Shown here in pieces: positions 16,684-25,965 of a stretch of 64,000 nucleotides of DNA. The notes beneath the pieces are model-generated. The model was not told the origin of the DNA and searched no databases. It was given only the letters and a program-made list of their open reading frames with translations. Source of the stretch: an uncultured Muribaculum sp. (lineage in GTDB: Bacteria; Bacteroidota; Bacteroidia; Bacteroidales; Muribaculaceae); NCBI GenBank assembly GCA_910578835.1, contig CAJTSK010000001.1, positions 124,001 through 188,000 of the forward strand, given 5' to 3'. Numbering within the stretch: the stretch's first letter is position 1; the number at the start of each line of letters is the position of its first letter. Made by a program: the position numbers and the translations under genes.

Positions 16684-16779
16684 CCACTCCAAGGCTGCGA
16701 CCCCTACGACCCCGAAATTTTAAGGAACGCGCTTTAATGTTATAATGTTGTTGATTCACAGGGGATAATATCGTTGAAT

Positions 16780-16886
16780 GATACGTAGTCATATGTCTTT
16801 GTTACATTTTAAATGGCGCTGGTTACATAGATAGATGACTTGGTTACGTATTTATTTTAGATAAAAAATCTTTGCATTTAACTTTG
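16780..16886 (+). promoter_or_regulatory. Promoter of first GH43 gene with 21-bp-phased GTTAC direct repeats
   Basis: GTTAC occurs at 16801, 16822 and 16843, exactly 21 bp apart, with a weaker GATAC at 16780 in the same phase. A -7 box TAACTTTG lies at 16879-16886, starting 36 bp after the last repeat, and a TTTT at the expected -33 position (16855-16858). Transcription would start near 16893, giving a leader of about 60 bases. Direct repeats on one DNA face next to the -33 region are typical sites for AraC-family activators; the hybrid regulator encoded at 52617-56654 has such a domain. Confidence 0.75.
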
Positions 16887-16953
16887 TGGTGCATTTAAAT
16901 CTGAACCGCAATTGACCCTTTTTGTGTCAGCGATGAAAAAGTAAATTTTGCAT

Positions 16954-18549
16954 ATGAAACGAATCTCAACCTTTATTATCGCCCTTGCTTCAGCCGCTGC
17001 TGTAAGCATGACCTCGCAGGCTGCTGTGCCTGTGATAGAAAATCCCGTGCTTTGGGCCGACGTGCCCGACCCCGACGTGATAAGCGTGGGTGATGATTTC
17101 TACATGGTGAGTACTACGATGCATCTTATGCCCGGTTGTCCGATTATGCATTCGCGTGACTTGAAAAACTGGGAGGTAATCAGCTATGTATTTGACCGCC
17201 TTGAGGATACTCCTTTTTATGACCTTGATGGCGGCACTGTCTACGGCAAAGGTCAGTGGGCGACATCGCTGCGTTACCACAACGGAAAGTATTATGTGCT
17301 TTTCTCGCCCAATGACAATCCTTACCGCTCATATATATATAGCGCTACCGACCCGGCAGGAAAATGGGAACTTGTGTCGCGCATGCAACATTTCCATGAC
17401 TCGTCATTTCTTTTCGACGATGATGGCAAGGTATATGTATATTCAGGCGGAGGTGACATCAGGCTGCGTGAGCTAAACCCCGACTTGAGCGATGTGAAGG
17501 ATGGCGGCGTGGATATGGTGGTGATTCGCCCCGATTCTACTGAGACCGGACTTCATGAGGGAAGCCGTGCGATAAAATATAATGGCAAATATTATGTGCT
17601 TGTGATTTCCTGGCCTGCCGGTGAGCCGAGGCGTCAGCTTTGCTACCGTGCCGACAATATAACCGGTCCTTATGAAAAGAAGGTGATTCTTGAAAGTACT
17701 TTCGGTGGATTCCCTTATGTAGGGCAGGGTGCCATATTTGATGACAGCGAAGGCAACTGGTGGGGAATGATTTTTCAGGATCGTGGAGGAGTAGGGCGTG
17801 TGCCCACTCTCAATCAGTGCCGCTGGGTCGACGGCTGGCCCATGCTCGGTGATGAAAACGGGCGTGTGCCTGATGTGCTCAACGGCTTCGGCGAAGAGTG
17901 CAAGCCTGCGGAAATTGTTTCAAATGACGACTTTAACAGTGATAAGCTTAATATTAACTGGGAGTGGAACCATAATCCTGTAAATGATTGTTGGTCGCTT
18001 ACGGAGCGCCCGGGTTATCTGCGGCTCCACACAAGTAAGGTTGTCGGAAACATGTATGAGGCACCTAACACAATCGGGCAGCGCATGGAAGGTCCACGCT
18101 GTGAGGGAGTCGTGAAGCTCGACCTTTCAGGTATGGCTGATGGCGATGTTGCGGGATTCGGCGCATTTAACGGTCACTCGGCGCTTCTTTCGGTGCGCAA
18201 CGACGGTGGAAAAAAGACTCTCGTGTATCATAATACCGTAGTAAACTTTGTCAAAGACAGCAAGGTGATAAAAGATGTAGAAAACAAAGATATAGCTACA
18301 GTGCCGCTTCAGGGCGATGAGCTTTATCTGCGTATAAATGCCGACTTCCGTCCCGGCACCGACATTGCGCGTTTCGCCTATAGTCTTGACGGCAACAACT
18401 GGACTGACGTAGCCGACGGTTACAAGATGCGCTATGACTGGTCGCGACTCTTCATGGGTACACGCTTTGCGATATATAATTACGCGACAAAGCAGCCGGG
18501 AGGTCATATTGATGTAGATTACTTCGCCTACAACAGGCTTGATAAATAA
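16954..18549 (+). CDS. GH43-family glycosidase with C-terminal beta-sandwich (beta-xylosidase/arabinofuranosidase type)
   Basis: This 531-aa secreted enzyme starts at the ATG at 16954 with a signal peptide (about 1-23, ending SQAA). The GH43 five-bladed propeller begins at WADVPDPDVI, which holds the base Asp, and continues with LFDDDGKVY and a Glu in HEGSRAIKYNG. A C-terminal domain of about 200 residues (NINWEWNHNP onward) resembles the concanavalin-like module common in GH43 xylosidases. Inferred role: removal of xylose or arabinose from xylo-oligosaccharides. It has its own regulated promoter and a strong terminator, so it is a single-gene unit in front of the main locus. Confidence 0.9.
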   Translation: MKRISTFIIALASAAAVSMTSQAAVPVIENPVLWADVPDPDVISVGDDFYMVSTTMHLMPGCPIMHSRDLKNWEVISYVFDRLEDTPFYDLDGGTVYGKGQWATSLRYHNGKYYVLFSPNDNPYRSYIYSATDPAGKWELVSRMQHFHDSSFLFDDDGKVYVYSGGGDIRLRELNPDLSDVKDGGVDMVVIRPDSTETGLHEGSRAIKYNGKYYVLVISWPAGEPRRQLCYRADNITGPYEKKVILESTFGGFPYVGQGAIFDDSEGNWWGMIFQDRGGVGRVPTLNQCRWVDGWPMLGDENGRVPDVLNGFGEECKPAEIVSNDDFNSDKLNINWEWNHNPVNDCWSLTERPGYLRLHTSKVVGNMYEAPNTIGQRMEGPRCEGVVKLDLSGMADGDVAGFGAFNGHSALLSVRNDGGKKTLVYHNTVVNFVKDSKVIKDVENKDIATVPLQGDELYLRINADFRPGTDIARFAYSLDGNNWTDVADGYKMRYDWSRLFMGTRFAIYNYATKQPGGHIDVDYFAYNRLDK

Positions 18550-18687
18550 AGATATTAACAGAGGTACATTTTAAGGATATATGTTTATTTGATGATAGGT
18601 GACATATTAGGATTAAAGATGATTTAGGTTAATTTTAATAAATAACTTTATTTTTAGTTTTTGGGTAATACTATGTTCTCGCACTCA

Positions 18688-18721
18688 AATCAGAGCTTCA
18701 CCGTGTGGTGAGGCTCTGATT
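18688..18721 (+). terminator. Strong hairpin terminator after the first GH43 gene
   Basis: AATCAGAGCTTCACC pairs with GGTGAGGCTCTGATT over 15 bp, with one G-T pair and a GTGT loop. The flanking T-run is poor. It separates the single GH43 gene from the next promoter. Confidence 0.75.
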
Positions 18722-18760
18722 GTTTGTGTATAGGTTAAGTTGCTGATATACAGCTGTGCT

Positions 18761-18867
18761 GTTACGTAACAAGAGGGATATGTTACACGGTTTTTGTAAG
18801 ATGTAACATAGTTAGACACTCTTGAAACAACTTTTCGATGTCATGAATTTTTTGTTAAATATCTTTA
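18761..18867 (+). promoter_or_regulatory. Promoter of main xylan operon with 21-bp-phased GTTAC-like repeats
   Basis: Repeats lie at 18761 (GTTAC), 18782 (GTTAC), 18803 (GTAAC) and 18824 (GAAAC), each 21 bp from the next. The -7 box TATCTTTA at 18860-18867 differs by one base from consensus and starts 36 bp after the last repeat, the same geometry as at 16780. No -33 TTTG is present, consistent with activator dependence. Predicted leader is about 53 bases. The rest of 18550-18926 holds the preceding terminator and AT-rich sequence, with no gene seen. Confidence 0.7.
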
Positions 18868-18926
18868 CGAAAAGTTTTAAAGACCTTAAAGACGCAAAAT
18901 TTTAGTAACACAGAGAATTTAGACTG

Positions 18927-20645
18927 ATGAAAGCAAAACTAACCTTGATTGCCATTTCTGCAGGAATGCTGCTCTCCGGAGCTGCGATATATTCGTGCGC
19001 ACGTGCAAGCGCGAGTGAGAAACCGCTCAAGTCGGCGGCTTTGTTTGACTCGTTTTCTTACAAGGGCATGGATGACTTTTACGAGTCCAATCCGTTGCCC
19101 GACCAATCGTCATTTTACAATCCGATTCTTCCCGGATGGTATTCCGACCCCTCTATATGCTCCAACGGCAAGGGCGATTACTATCTGGTGACATCAACGT
19201 TCACCTATTTTCCCGGTGTGCCGGTGTTTCATAGCACCGACCTCGTGAACTGGACTCCGGTAGGGCATGTGCTTGACCGCATGTCGCAGCTTGACAATAT
19301 AGGCGGACAGCATGTGAGCGGCGGTATATTTGCTCCCGATATCGCTTACAATCCGGCAAACGAGACTTATTACATGATTACCACCAATGTCGGTGCCGGT
19401 AACTTCTTCGTGAAGACAAAGAATCCCGCCGGCGATTGGAGCGATCCCGTGTATCTTCCCGAGGTGCAGGGTATCGACCCCGCTTTCTTCTTTGACACCG
19501 ACGGCAAGGCGTATATCGTCAACAATGATGACGCCCCCGACAACAAGCCCGAGTATCCCGGTCACCGTACAGTGAGGGTAGTGGAGTTTGACACCGCTAC
19601 TGAAAAGTGTGTCGGCGAGCGCAAGATTGTAGTCAACAAGGGCTGCCGTCCGCAGGAAAAGCCGATATGGTGTGAGGGTCCACATATATATAATCTCGAC
19701 GGTATCTATTACCTGATGACTGCAGAGGGTGGTACCGGCGACTGGCACAGCGAGGTAATATATCGTGGAAAATCTCCTTTCGGACCCTTTGAACCGTGGG
19801 AGGGCAATCCCATCCTTACCCAGCGTCACCTTGACCGCAACCGCGCCAACCCGATTACATGTGCAGGTCACGCCGACCTCGTGCAGACTACCGAGGGCGA
19901 CTGGTGGGCAGTGTTCCTCGCTTGCCGACCCATCGACGGAAAATTTGAAAATCTCGGTCGAGAGACTTTCATGATGCCGGTAAGGTGGACATCTGACGGC
20001 TGGCCTTACATCACCCGTGGCAATGAGGAAGTGCCGATGATTGTAAGCCGCAGCGGTGTTACCCGTAATGATAATGTGACTTTCGGCAATTTTGAGAAAA
20101 ATTATGACTTCTCGGCTGAAAAGCTCGATTATGACTGGCATACACTTCGTGGCACCGCTCAGGATTATTATTCACTCACTGAAAATCCCGGGTACCTTAC
20201 CATGAAATGTACATCCGTGTCATCAGTGGAGAAGAAAGAGCTTCCTTTTGTGTGCCGTCGAGTACAGCATCATAAATATGAGTGTGCAACACGCATGATA
20301 TTCCGTCCCGAAGATGAATCGCAGTGTGCAGGACTCCTTGTGATGAAAGACGAGACCCACCAGTATCTGCTTAACCGTTGTCTTGACGGCGATACCCATT
20401 GTGTTGCTGTTCATAAAATCGGCAAGGGAGGTAAAGAGCTGCTTGCCAAGACTCCTGTTGACGGCGATGTGCTAAATCTCAAGGTGGTGTCTGACGGCAA
20501 TAACTATGGCTTCCATTTTTCAACCGACGACGGCAAAACCTGGCAGGAACTTCTTTCAGGTGCCGACGCTAACTATACATCCACTGCAACTGCCGGCGGA
20601 TTTACCGGCACTACTGTAGGATTATACGCTTCAAGTGTGAGATAA
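18927..20645 (+). CDS. GH43-family beta-xylosidase/arabinofuranosidase, probable lipoprotein
   Basis: This 572-aa protein has an N-terminal hydrophobic segment and a possible lipobox ending at Cys24 (IYSC). GH43 catalytic blocks are clear: base Asp in WYSDPSICS, pKa-modulating Asp in GIDPAFFFD and acid Glu in WCEGPHIYNL. A C-terminal beta-sandwich follows (about 380-572). Inferred role: release of xylose or arabinose from oligosaccharides. It is the first gene of the long plus-strand run and is followed after 149 bp by xusA. Confidence 0.9.
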   Translation: MKAKLTLIAISAGMLLSGAAIYSCARASASEKPLKSAALFDSFSYKGMDDFYESNPLPDQSSFYNPILPGWYSDPSICSNGKGDYYLVTSTFTYFPGVPVFHSTDLVNWTPVGHVLDRMSQLDNIGGQHVSGGIFAPDIAYNPANETYYMITTNVGAGNFFVKTKNPAGDWSDPVYLPEVQGIDPAFFFDTDGKAYIVNNDDAPDNKPEYPGHRTVRVVEFDTATEKCVGERKIVVNKGCRPQEKPIWCEGPHIYNLDGIYYLMTAEGGTGDWHSEVIYRGKSPFGPFEPWEGNPILTQRHLDRNRANPITCAGHADLVQTTEGDWWAVFLACRPIDGKFENLGRETFMMPVRWTSDGWPYITRGNEEVPMIVSRSGVTRNDNVTFGNFEKNYDFSAEKLDYDWHTLRGTAQDYYSLTENPGYLTMKCTSVSSVEKKELPFVCRRVQHHKYECATRMIFRPEDESQCAGLLVMKDETHQYLLNRCLDGDTHCVAVHKIGKGGKELLAKTPVDGDVLNLKVVSDGNNYGFHFSTDDGKTWQELLSGADANYTSTATAGGFTGTTVGLYASSVR

Positions 20646-20731
20646 TAACCTAAATATTAACCTTAAAAACAAATTAATTTACCAACTGACAGAGAGAAAA
20701 CAAAATCAACCGAACTATTCCTAACCTTAAG

Positions 20732-20747
20732 CCGCAGCATGCTGCGG
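20732..20747 (+). repeat. 16-bp perfect palindrome in the xusA leader
   Basis: CCGCAGCATGCTGCGG can fold into a 6-bp stem with a CATG loop in the transcript, 48 bp before xusA. It has no T-run, so simple termination is unlikely; mRNA processing or stabilisation between the GH43 and xusA cistrons is possible. The rest of 20646-20794 is A-rich leader without the GTTAC repeats. Confidence 0.5.
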
Positions 20748-20794
20748 AAAAGCTAAAAAGCAACTTAGTAATTATTAAATTTAAGCTAATAACA

Positions 20795-23700
20795 ATGAAA
20801 AATGTAAAGAATCTATTTCGATGCATTTCTTTCCTTATGCTGTTTCTGTGTTGCGGGTCGTTGACCTCTTATGCCGATACGGTAAAAGGAACAGTGACTG
20901 ACGATACAGGTGAGCCGCTTATTGGAGCCACTGTCGTCGTCAAGGGAAAACCTGCCATGGGCACAGCTACCGATTTCGATGGTAACTATGTGCTGCAGGT
21001 ACCCGATAGTAAAAAAGATGTCCTTGTCTTCTCTTACATAGGCATGATGCCTAAGGAAGTGAGAATTAACGGCAAGTCAGTGTTAAATGTAAGCCTTGAC
21101 GCTAATACCGCCCAGCTTGACGAAGTAGTCGTAGTGGGTTACGGTCAGCAGAAGAAGGCTTCAGTGGTGGGTGCGATCACCCAGACCTCGGGTGAGGTTC
21201 TTGAGCGTGCAGCCGGTGTGCATGACATCAGTGCCGCTCTTACCGGTAACCTTCCCGGTGTGATTACTGTTCAGTCTTCGGGTTTGCCCGGTGAGGAGAG
21301 CGCCAAGATTACTATCCGTGGTGCGAGCTCATGGAACAATTCCGAACCCCTTGTGCTCGTCGACGGTATCGAACGCGACATGAACAGTGTCGACATCAGT
21401 TCTGTAAAATCAATCTCAGTGCTTAAAGATGCGTCAGCTACCGCCGTTTATGGTGTGAAGGGCGCAAACGGTGTTGTGCTTATCACCACCAAGCGAGGTG
21501 AGGAAGGTCGTGCAAAAATCGACTTCGGTTTCACCGCTACCATGAAGCAGGCATCAAAGCTGCCTAACAAGCTGGACTCTTACGATGCTCTTGCCGCAAG
21601 AAACAAGGCTGTTGCCCACGAGCTTGCAGTGCAGCCCACATCATGGAGCTACATGACCCCGCTTGCCATATTGAACAAGTATCGTAATCCCGCCAACCTT
21701 GAAGAGTATGAGCGTTATCCTAACGTAGACTGGCAGGATTATCTGTTCAAGGACCATGCGATGTCTTACAACGGTAATGTGTCAATCAGCGGTGGTACAA
21801 AATTTGTGCGCTACTTCGCTGTTGTCGACTTCGTGCATGAAGGTGACCTTTTCCGTGACATAAACAATGGTCGCGGATATGACACAGGCTTCGGTTACAA
21901 CCGTATCAATGCCCGTTCTAACCTTGACTTCTCGTTGACCCCTACCACCACATTCAAGGTCAACATCGCCGGTTCGACAGGTCAGAAGCGTTCTACCTGG
22001 CCCAGCGACGGCAGCTCGTTTAACGGTGGTAACTGGAACGACGCGCAGATTTGGGCAGGTGCCTACAATATCGCCCCCGACGTGTTCCTTCCCGTTTATT
22101 CCGACGGCTCTTACGGTTACTATCCCCAGTTCAAGTCACAGGTGGCTAACTCTGCCGAGCTGCTCGCCATGGGTGGTGCGTTCAAGACCACTCACACAAG
22201 CGTTAACACTGACTTTGTGCTTGAGCAGAATCTTGATTTCATCACCAAGGGTCTTAATCTCCGCGGTATGATTTCATGGGACAACCGTTTCGTTGAATCT
22301 AAGCGTGGTGTAAATGACCTTTACCATGCTCCTCAGCATAAGTGGATTGACCCCGCTACCGGTATACCTCAGTATGAGTCGGAAGTTGACAAGTATGGCT
22401 TCGACTATAACGCAGGTAGCGAGTGGAGCACCCAGGGCGGTGAGGTACAGAACTGGAACACTGTACGTAACCTCAACTATCAGGTACAGCTCAACTACAA
22501 CCGCGAGTTCAACCGTCACAATGTAGGTCTTACCGGTGTATGGACCCGTCAGGAAGTAGCTACAGGTAGCATGATTCCTATCCATCGTGAAGACTGGGTA
22601 TTCCGTGTTACATATAACTTCGCCGACCGCTACTTCGTAGAGTACAACGGTGCCTACAACGGCTCGGAGAAGTTTGGTAAGGGCTACCGCTTCGGTTTCT
22701 TCAACTCAGGTGCAATCGGATGGCGTCCTTCACAGGAAAAATTCTGGGATGGTATCCGCAATTGGTGGGAAGAACTTAAGATACGTGCTTCTTACGGTGA
22801 AATCGGTGACGACTCCGGTGACCGCTTCCTCTATATGGACCAGTGGGGTTACGGCAATGTCAGAGGCGACGGTCAGGGCAACACCAAGATGTCAACCACA
22901 GGTTACGGCTATGATGACGCATCAATCTACAAGTTCTATCTCCAGACTGCACTCGGTAACCCCGACGCTCACTGGGAGAAGGTGACAAAGATGAACCTTG
23001 GTATCGACTTCTCGTTCCTCAACAACACTATCGCCGGTACAGTCGAGCTGTTCAAGGATAAGCGTAACGACATCCTTATCGCCGGTAAGGATCGTGCGAT
23101 GCCCTCTTATTTCGGTCAGACTCCTCCGTCGGCCAACCTCGGTAAGGCAGAGGTAAGCGGTTATGAGCTGGAACTCCGTTTCACCAAAAATCTTTCACGC
23201 GACCTGCGCATCTGGGCAAACGCCAGCATGACTCATGCCGCCAACAAGATTATCAACCGTGACGACCCCGAGCTTAAGCCCGCCTACCAGAAGCAGGCAG
23301 GTTATGCAATCAATCAGACCCATTCTCATATCAACGGCGGATTCATGAACACATTTGATGAGCTTTACGGTAGCCCGACTCATGATGTGGACAATGGTCA
23401 CCGTCTCCCGGGCGACTACTATATCGTCGACTTCAACGGTGACGGTAAGGTTGACGTGGAAGACTCCGCTCCCTATGCTTACTCTCCCACTCCGGAAAAC
23501 ACGTATAACGCCACTTTCGGAGTTGAATGGAAAGGCTTGAGCTTCTTCGCTCAGTTCTATGGTGTGACCAATGTGACCCGCGACGTTAACCTCGTAAGCT
23601 TTGCCAACCATATCGACAATGTGTATAACATCGGCGACTGGTGGAATGGCACCGACCTTAACGGTGATGTGCTCCTCCCCCGCTGGTATTCTTCAGTAAG

Positions 23701-23959
23701 CTCTTACAGCAACGGTACACAATATCTATATGACGGTTCTTATGTGCGTCTGAAGAATGTCGAGATTGCATATACATGGACCAACGGCTGGATTAAGAAA
23801 CTTGGTCTTGGCTCACTTAAGGTTTATCTCAACGGTAACAACCTCTGGGTATGGACCCGTATGCCCGACGACCGCGAGTCTAACTTCTCCGGCGGTTCAG
23901 GCTCAGGTGCTTATCCTACCATGCGTCGTTACAACCTCGGTATTAAATTCAATCTCTAA
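20795..23959 (+). CDS. xusA: SusC/RagA-type TonB-dependent xylan oligosaccharide transporter (XusA-like)
   Basis: This 1054-aa outer-membrane protein has a signal peptide (about 1-27), a carboxypeptidase-regulatory-like beta-sandwich (about 30-105, GTVTDDTGEPLIGATVVVKG), a TonB-box-like stretch DEVVVVGYGQQ, a plug domain and a long beta-barrel ending in aromatic Phe. It imports glycans with its lid partner, the SusD-like protein encoded 17 bp downstream. The order SusC-SusD-SusC-SusD-DUF-GH10 matches the Xus core of xylan-degrading Bacteroidetes, hence the symbol; substrate assignment rests on that synteny. Confidence 0.9.
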   Translation: MKNVKNLFRCISFLMLFLCCGSLTSYADTVKGTVTDDTGEPLIGATVVVKGKPAMGTATDFDGNYVLQVPDSKKDVLVFSYIGMMPKEVRINGKSVLNVSLDANTAQLDEVVVVGYGQQKKASVVGAITQTSGEVLERAAGVHDISAALTGNLPGVITVQSSGLPGEESAKITIRGASSWNNSEPLVLVDGIERDMNSVDISSVKSISVLKDASATAVYGVKGANGVVLITTKRGEEGRAKIDFGFTATMKQASKLPNKLDSYDALAARNKAVAHELAVQPTSWSYMTPLAILNKYRNPANLEEYERYPNVDWQDYLFKDHAMSYNGNVSISGGTKFVRYFAVVDFVHEGDLFRDINNGRGYDTGFGYNRINARSNLDFSLTPTTTFKVNIAGSTGQKRSTWPSDGSSFNGGNWNDAQIWAGAYNIAPDVFLPVYSDGSYGYYPQFKSQVANSAELLAMGGAFKTTHTSVNTDFVLEQNLDFITKGLNLRGMISWDNRFVESKRGVNDLYHAPQHKWIDPATGIPQYESEVDKYGFDYNAGSEWSTQGGEVQNWNTVRNLNYQVQLNYNREFNRHNVGLTGVWTRQEVATGSMIPIHREDWVFRVTYNFADRYFVEYNGAYNGSEKFGKGYRFGFFNSGAIGWRPSQEKFWDGIRNWWEELKIRASYGEIGDDSGDRFLYMDQWGYGNVRGDGQGNTKMSTTGYGYDDASIYKFYLQTALGNPDAHWEKVTKMNLGIDFSFLNNTIAGTVELFKDKRNDILIAGKDRAMPSYFGQTPPSANLGKAEVSGYELELRFTKNLSRDLRIWANASMTHAANKIINRDDPELKPAYQKQAGYAINQTHSHINGGFMNTFDELYGSPTHDVDNGHRLPGDYYIVDFNGDGKVDVEDSAPYAYSPTPENTYNATFGVEWKGLSFFAQFYGVTNVTRDVNLVSFANHIDNVYNIGDWWNGTDLNGDVLLPRWYSSVSSYSNGTQYLYDGSYVRLKNVEIAYTWTNGWIKKLGLGSLKVYLNGNNLWVWTRMPDDRESNFSGGSGSGAYPTMRRYNLGIKFNL

Positions 23960-23976
23960 TAATCAAGATACCAATA

Positions 23977-25929
23977 ATGAAAAAGATATATAAATCACTA
24001 AAGGTTGCCGCCGTGGCATTTGTGGCACTCTTCGGCTTCAGCTCTTGTGAGGATTACCTCGACAAGGAGCCTGCTTCCGACGTGTCAGCCGACACCCCCT
24101 TTAAAAACTTCACCAATATGCAGGGTTATATCGAGGAAATTTACAACTGTATCCCCGATAAGGCTAAATGCTACTGGACTTCCGGATGGAATCTCGGTGA
24201 CGATGAAATTCAGAATCCTCAGGCTGATGAAGTTATCATACATCAGATTGACCTCGGTAACTTCTTTGCATGGCAGACTAATCTTCAGTTCTGGTTTGCG
24301 GCAAAGAAAGACGGTCTTAGCTCTACCGCCGGTAATGAAGGCGACTTCAATCACCGTCTTTACGGTCACGCATGGTATTGTATTGCCAAGTGTAACAAGG
24401 CTCTTGCCTCTATCGACGAGCATTTTACCGGAACTACAGAAGAGAAAAACATGCTTCTCGGTCAGATTTATTTCTTCCGTGCATGGTGGCATTTCGAGAT
24501 GATGCAGTTCCTCGGCGGTCTTCCTTATGTTGATGCCGAGCTTCCCGCAGGTGAATCTCCCCGTCTTCCCCGCCTCTCTTATCTCGAATGTGCCGACAAG
24601 GCGGCTGCCGACTTCAAGAAGGCTGCCGAACTTCTGCCCATTGACTGGGACCAGACTACTGTAGGTAAGCGTACACTTGGTAAGAACGAACTTCGTATCA
24701 ACAAGATTACAGCGCTTTCATATCTTGGTAAAAACTATCTGTGGGCAGCTTCTCCGCTTATGCAGCACGGTGCCCAGACAGGTGGTGGCAAGACTTATGA
24801 CTACAGCACTGAATATGCTCAGCTTGCAGCCGATGCTCTCGGTGAGGTTATTGCTCTTGTTGAGTCAGGACAGACCCAGTATGAGTTTGCGTCATTTGAC
24901 TACAAGAATGTATATGACCACGAAAAGGCTGACGGAGTTGAATACAGCTACAGTGAGCTGTTCTTCACCACAGGTCGCGGATGGTTGCAGCCCGGCGGTA
25001 AAGAAGCGATTCTTCGCGGACCTTCTGCAGGTTGGTCACATACCCGTTACAATTATACCCGTACCTTCGGACCCAACCAGCTTTGTGCCCAGGACAACCA
25101 CATTCACCAGCCGACAGCCAACTATGTAAACTATTACGGTATGGCAAATGGTCTTCCTCTTGATGATCCTGATTCAGGCTTCGACCCCACTCATCCTTTC
25201 AAGGACCGCGACCCCCGTTTCTATCATGACATCGTGTTTGACGGTTTCGAATATGTGAAGGGCAAGCCCGGTGCGGCTGACGCGGCGATGAAATATGCCG
25301 GTCTTGCAACAGACGGTTCTATGCGTGCGGTTGCAAATGCTTCACGTACAGGCTACTTCTATCAGAAGCTCGTCCCCCACATGTGCCAGAAGATTGACGC
25401 CAATGGTTCAGGTGTTGATGATTACGACGGCAATCCCCATGCCTATATTCCTTACATGCGTCTTGCCGATGTATATCTGATGTATGCCGAAGCTGCTGCA
25501 GTGCTTGGCGGCCAGTCGGGAAAATCGTCAAAATGTCCGCTTTCTTCAGTTGATGCAATCAACCGTCTTCGTGACCGTGTAGGTGCCGGACATGTGGCAG
25601 CGAAGTTTACCGGCAATGCCTATATGGATGAAATCCGTCGCGAGCGTGCCGTGGAGCTTGCATTCGAGGGCTTCCGTTTCAACGACCTTCAGCGCTGGCT
25701 TCTCCTTACCGAGCCTAAGTACACTAAGAAGACTTCCCAGGAGTTCAAGCGAGTGTCAGGAGTTGACGAGACTTTCTTCGCAGAAAATGACCCCCGCGAC
25801 GCTCAGGTTGCTGAATGGCATGAAGAGGTTATTCTTAACCGTAACTTCGACAGCAAGCACTACTGGTTCCCGCTGTTGCGCGATGATACATATATCTATG
25901 CGGAATTCGAGCAGAATCCGGGTTGGTAA
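23977..25929 (+). CDS. xusB: SusD/RagB-like surface glycan-binding lipoprotein (XusB-like)
   Basis: This 650-aa lipoprotein has a lipobox ending at the Cys of GFSSCEDYLDKEP. The N-terminal TPR-type helices and the C-terminal RagB/SusD block (RRERAVELAFEGFRFNDLQR) are clear, and the protein ends with the usual NPGW. It acts as the hinged lid of the XusA transporter at the cell surface and follows xusA by 17 bp. Confidence 0.92.
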   Translation: MKKIYKSLKVAAVAFVALFGFSSCEDYLDKEPASDVSADTPFKNFTNMQGYIEEIYNCIPDKAKCYWTSGWNLGDDEIQNPQADEVIIHQIDLGNFFAWQTNLQFWFAAKKDGLSSTAGNEGDFNHRLYGHAWYCIAKCNKALASIDEHFTGTTEEKNMLLGQIYFFRAWWHFEMMQFLGGLPYVDAELPAGESPRLPRLSYLECADKAAADFKKAAELLPIDWDQTTVGKRTLGKNELRINKITALSYLGKNYLWAASPLMQHGAQTGGGKTYDYSTEYAQLAADALGEVIALVESGQTQYEFASFDYKNVYDHEKADGVEYSYSELFFTTGRGWLQPGGKEAILRGPSAGWSHTRYNYTRTFGPNQLCAQDNHIHQPTANYVNYYGMANGLPLDDPDSGFDPTHPFKDRDPRFYHDIVFDGFEYVKGKPGAADAAMKYAGLATDGSMRAVANASRTGYFYQKLVPHMCQKIDANGSGVDDYDGNPHAYIPYMRLADVYLMYAEAAAVLGGQSGKSSKCPLSSVDAINRLRDRVGAGHVAAKFTGNAYMDEIRRERAVELAFEGFRFNDLQRWLLLTEPKYTKKTSQEFKRVSGVDETFFAENDPRDAQVAEWHEEVILNRNFDSKHYWFPLLRDDTYIYAEFEQNPGW

Positions 25930-25965
25930 CAAGCAACTAATCTTTAACCATAGACACAGTAAAAT

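Larger units (their letters stand above)
16053..16734. mobile_element. Decayed IS5-type element (682 bp) with 33-bp perfect terminal inverted repeats
   Basis: Bases 16054-16086 (beginning AGCGCGTTCCTTAAAATTTC) are the exact reverse complement of 16701-16733. A TA lies just outside each end (16051-16052 and 16735-16736), consistent with a 2-bp target duplication. Inside is a truncated transposase frame. Each end also carries a subterminal nested hairpin: 16104-16162 on the left, 16624-16683 on the right. At under 0.7 kb it is too short for a complete IS5-family transposase, so it is a non-autonomous relic that could still be moved by a full-length relative. Confidence 0.85.

Noticed and set aside
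19194..20141. Long minus-strand open frame (315 codons) opposite the GH43 gene
   Set aside because: It is a codon-bias shadow of the well-supported GH43 gene on the plus strand; no protein family is recognisable.
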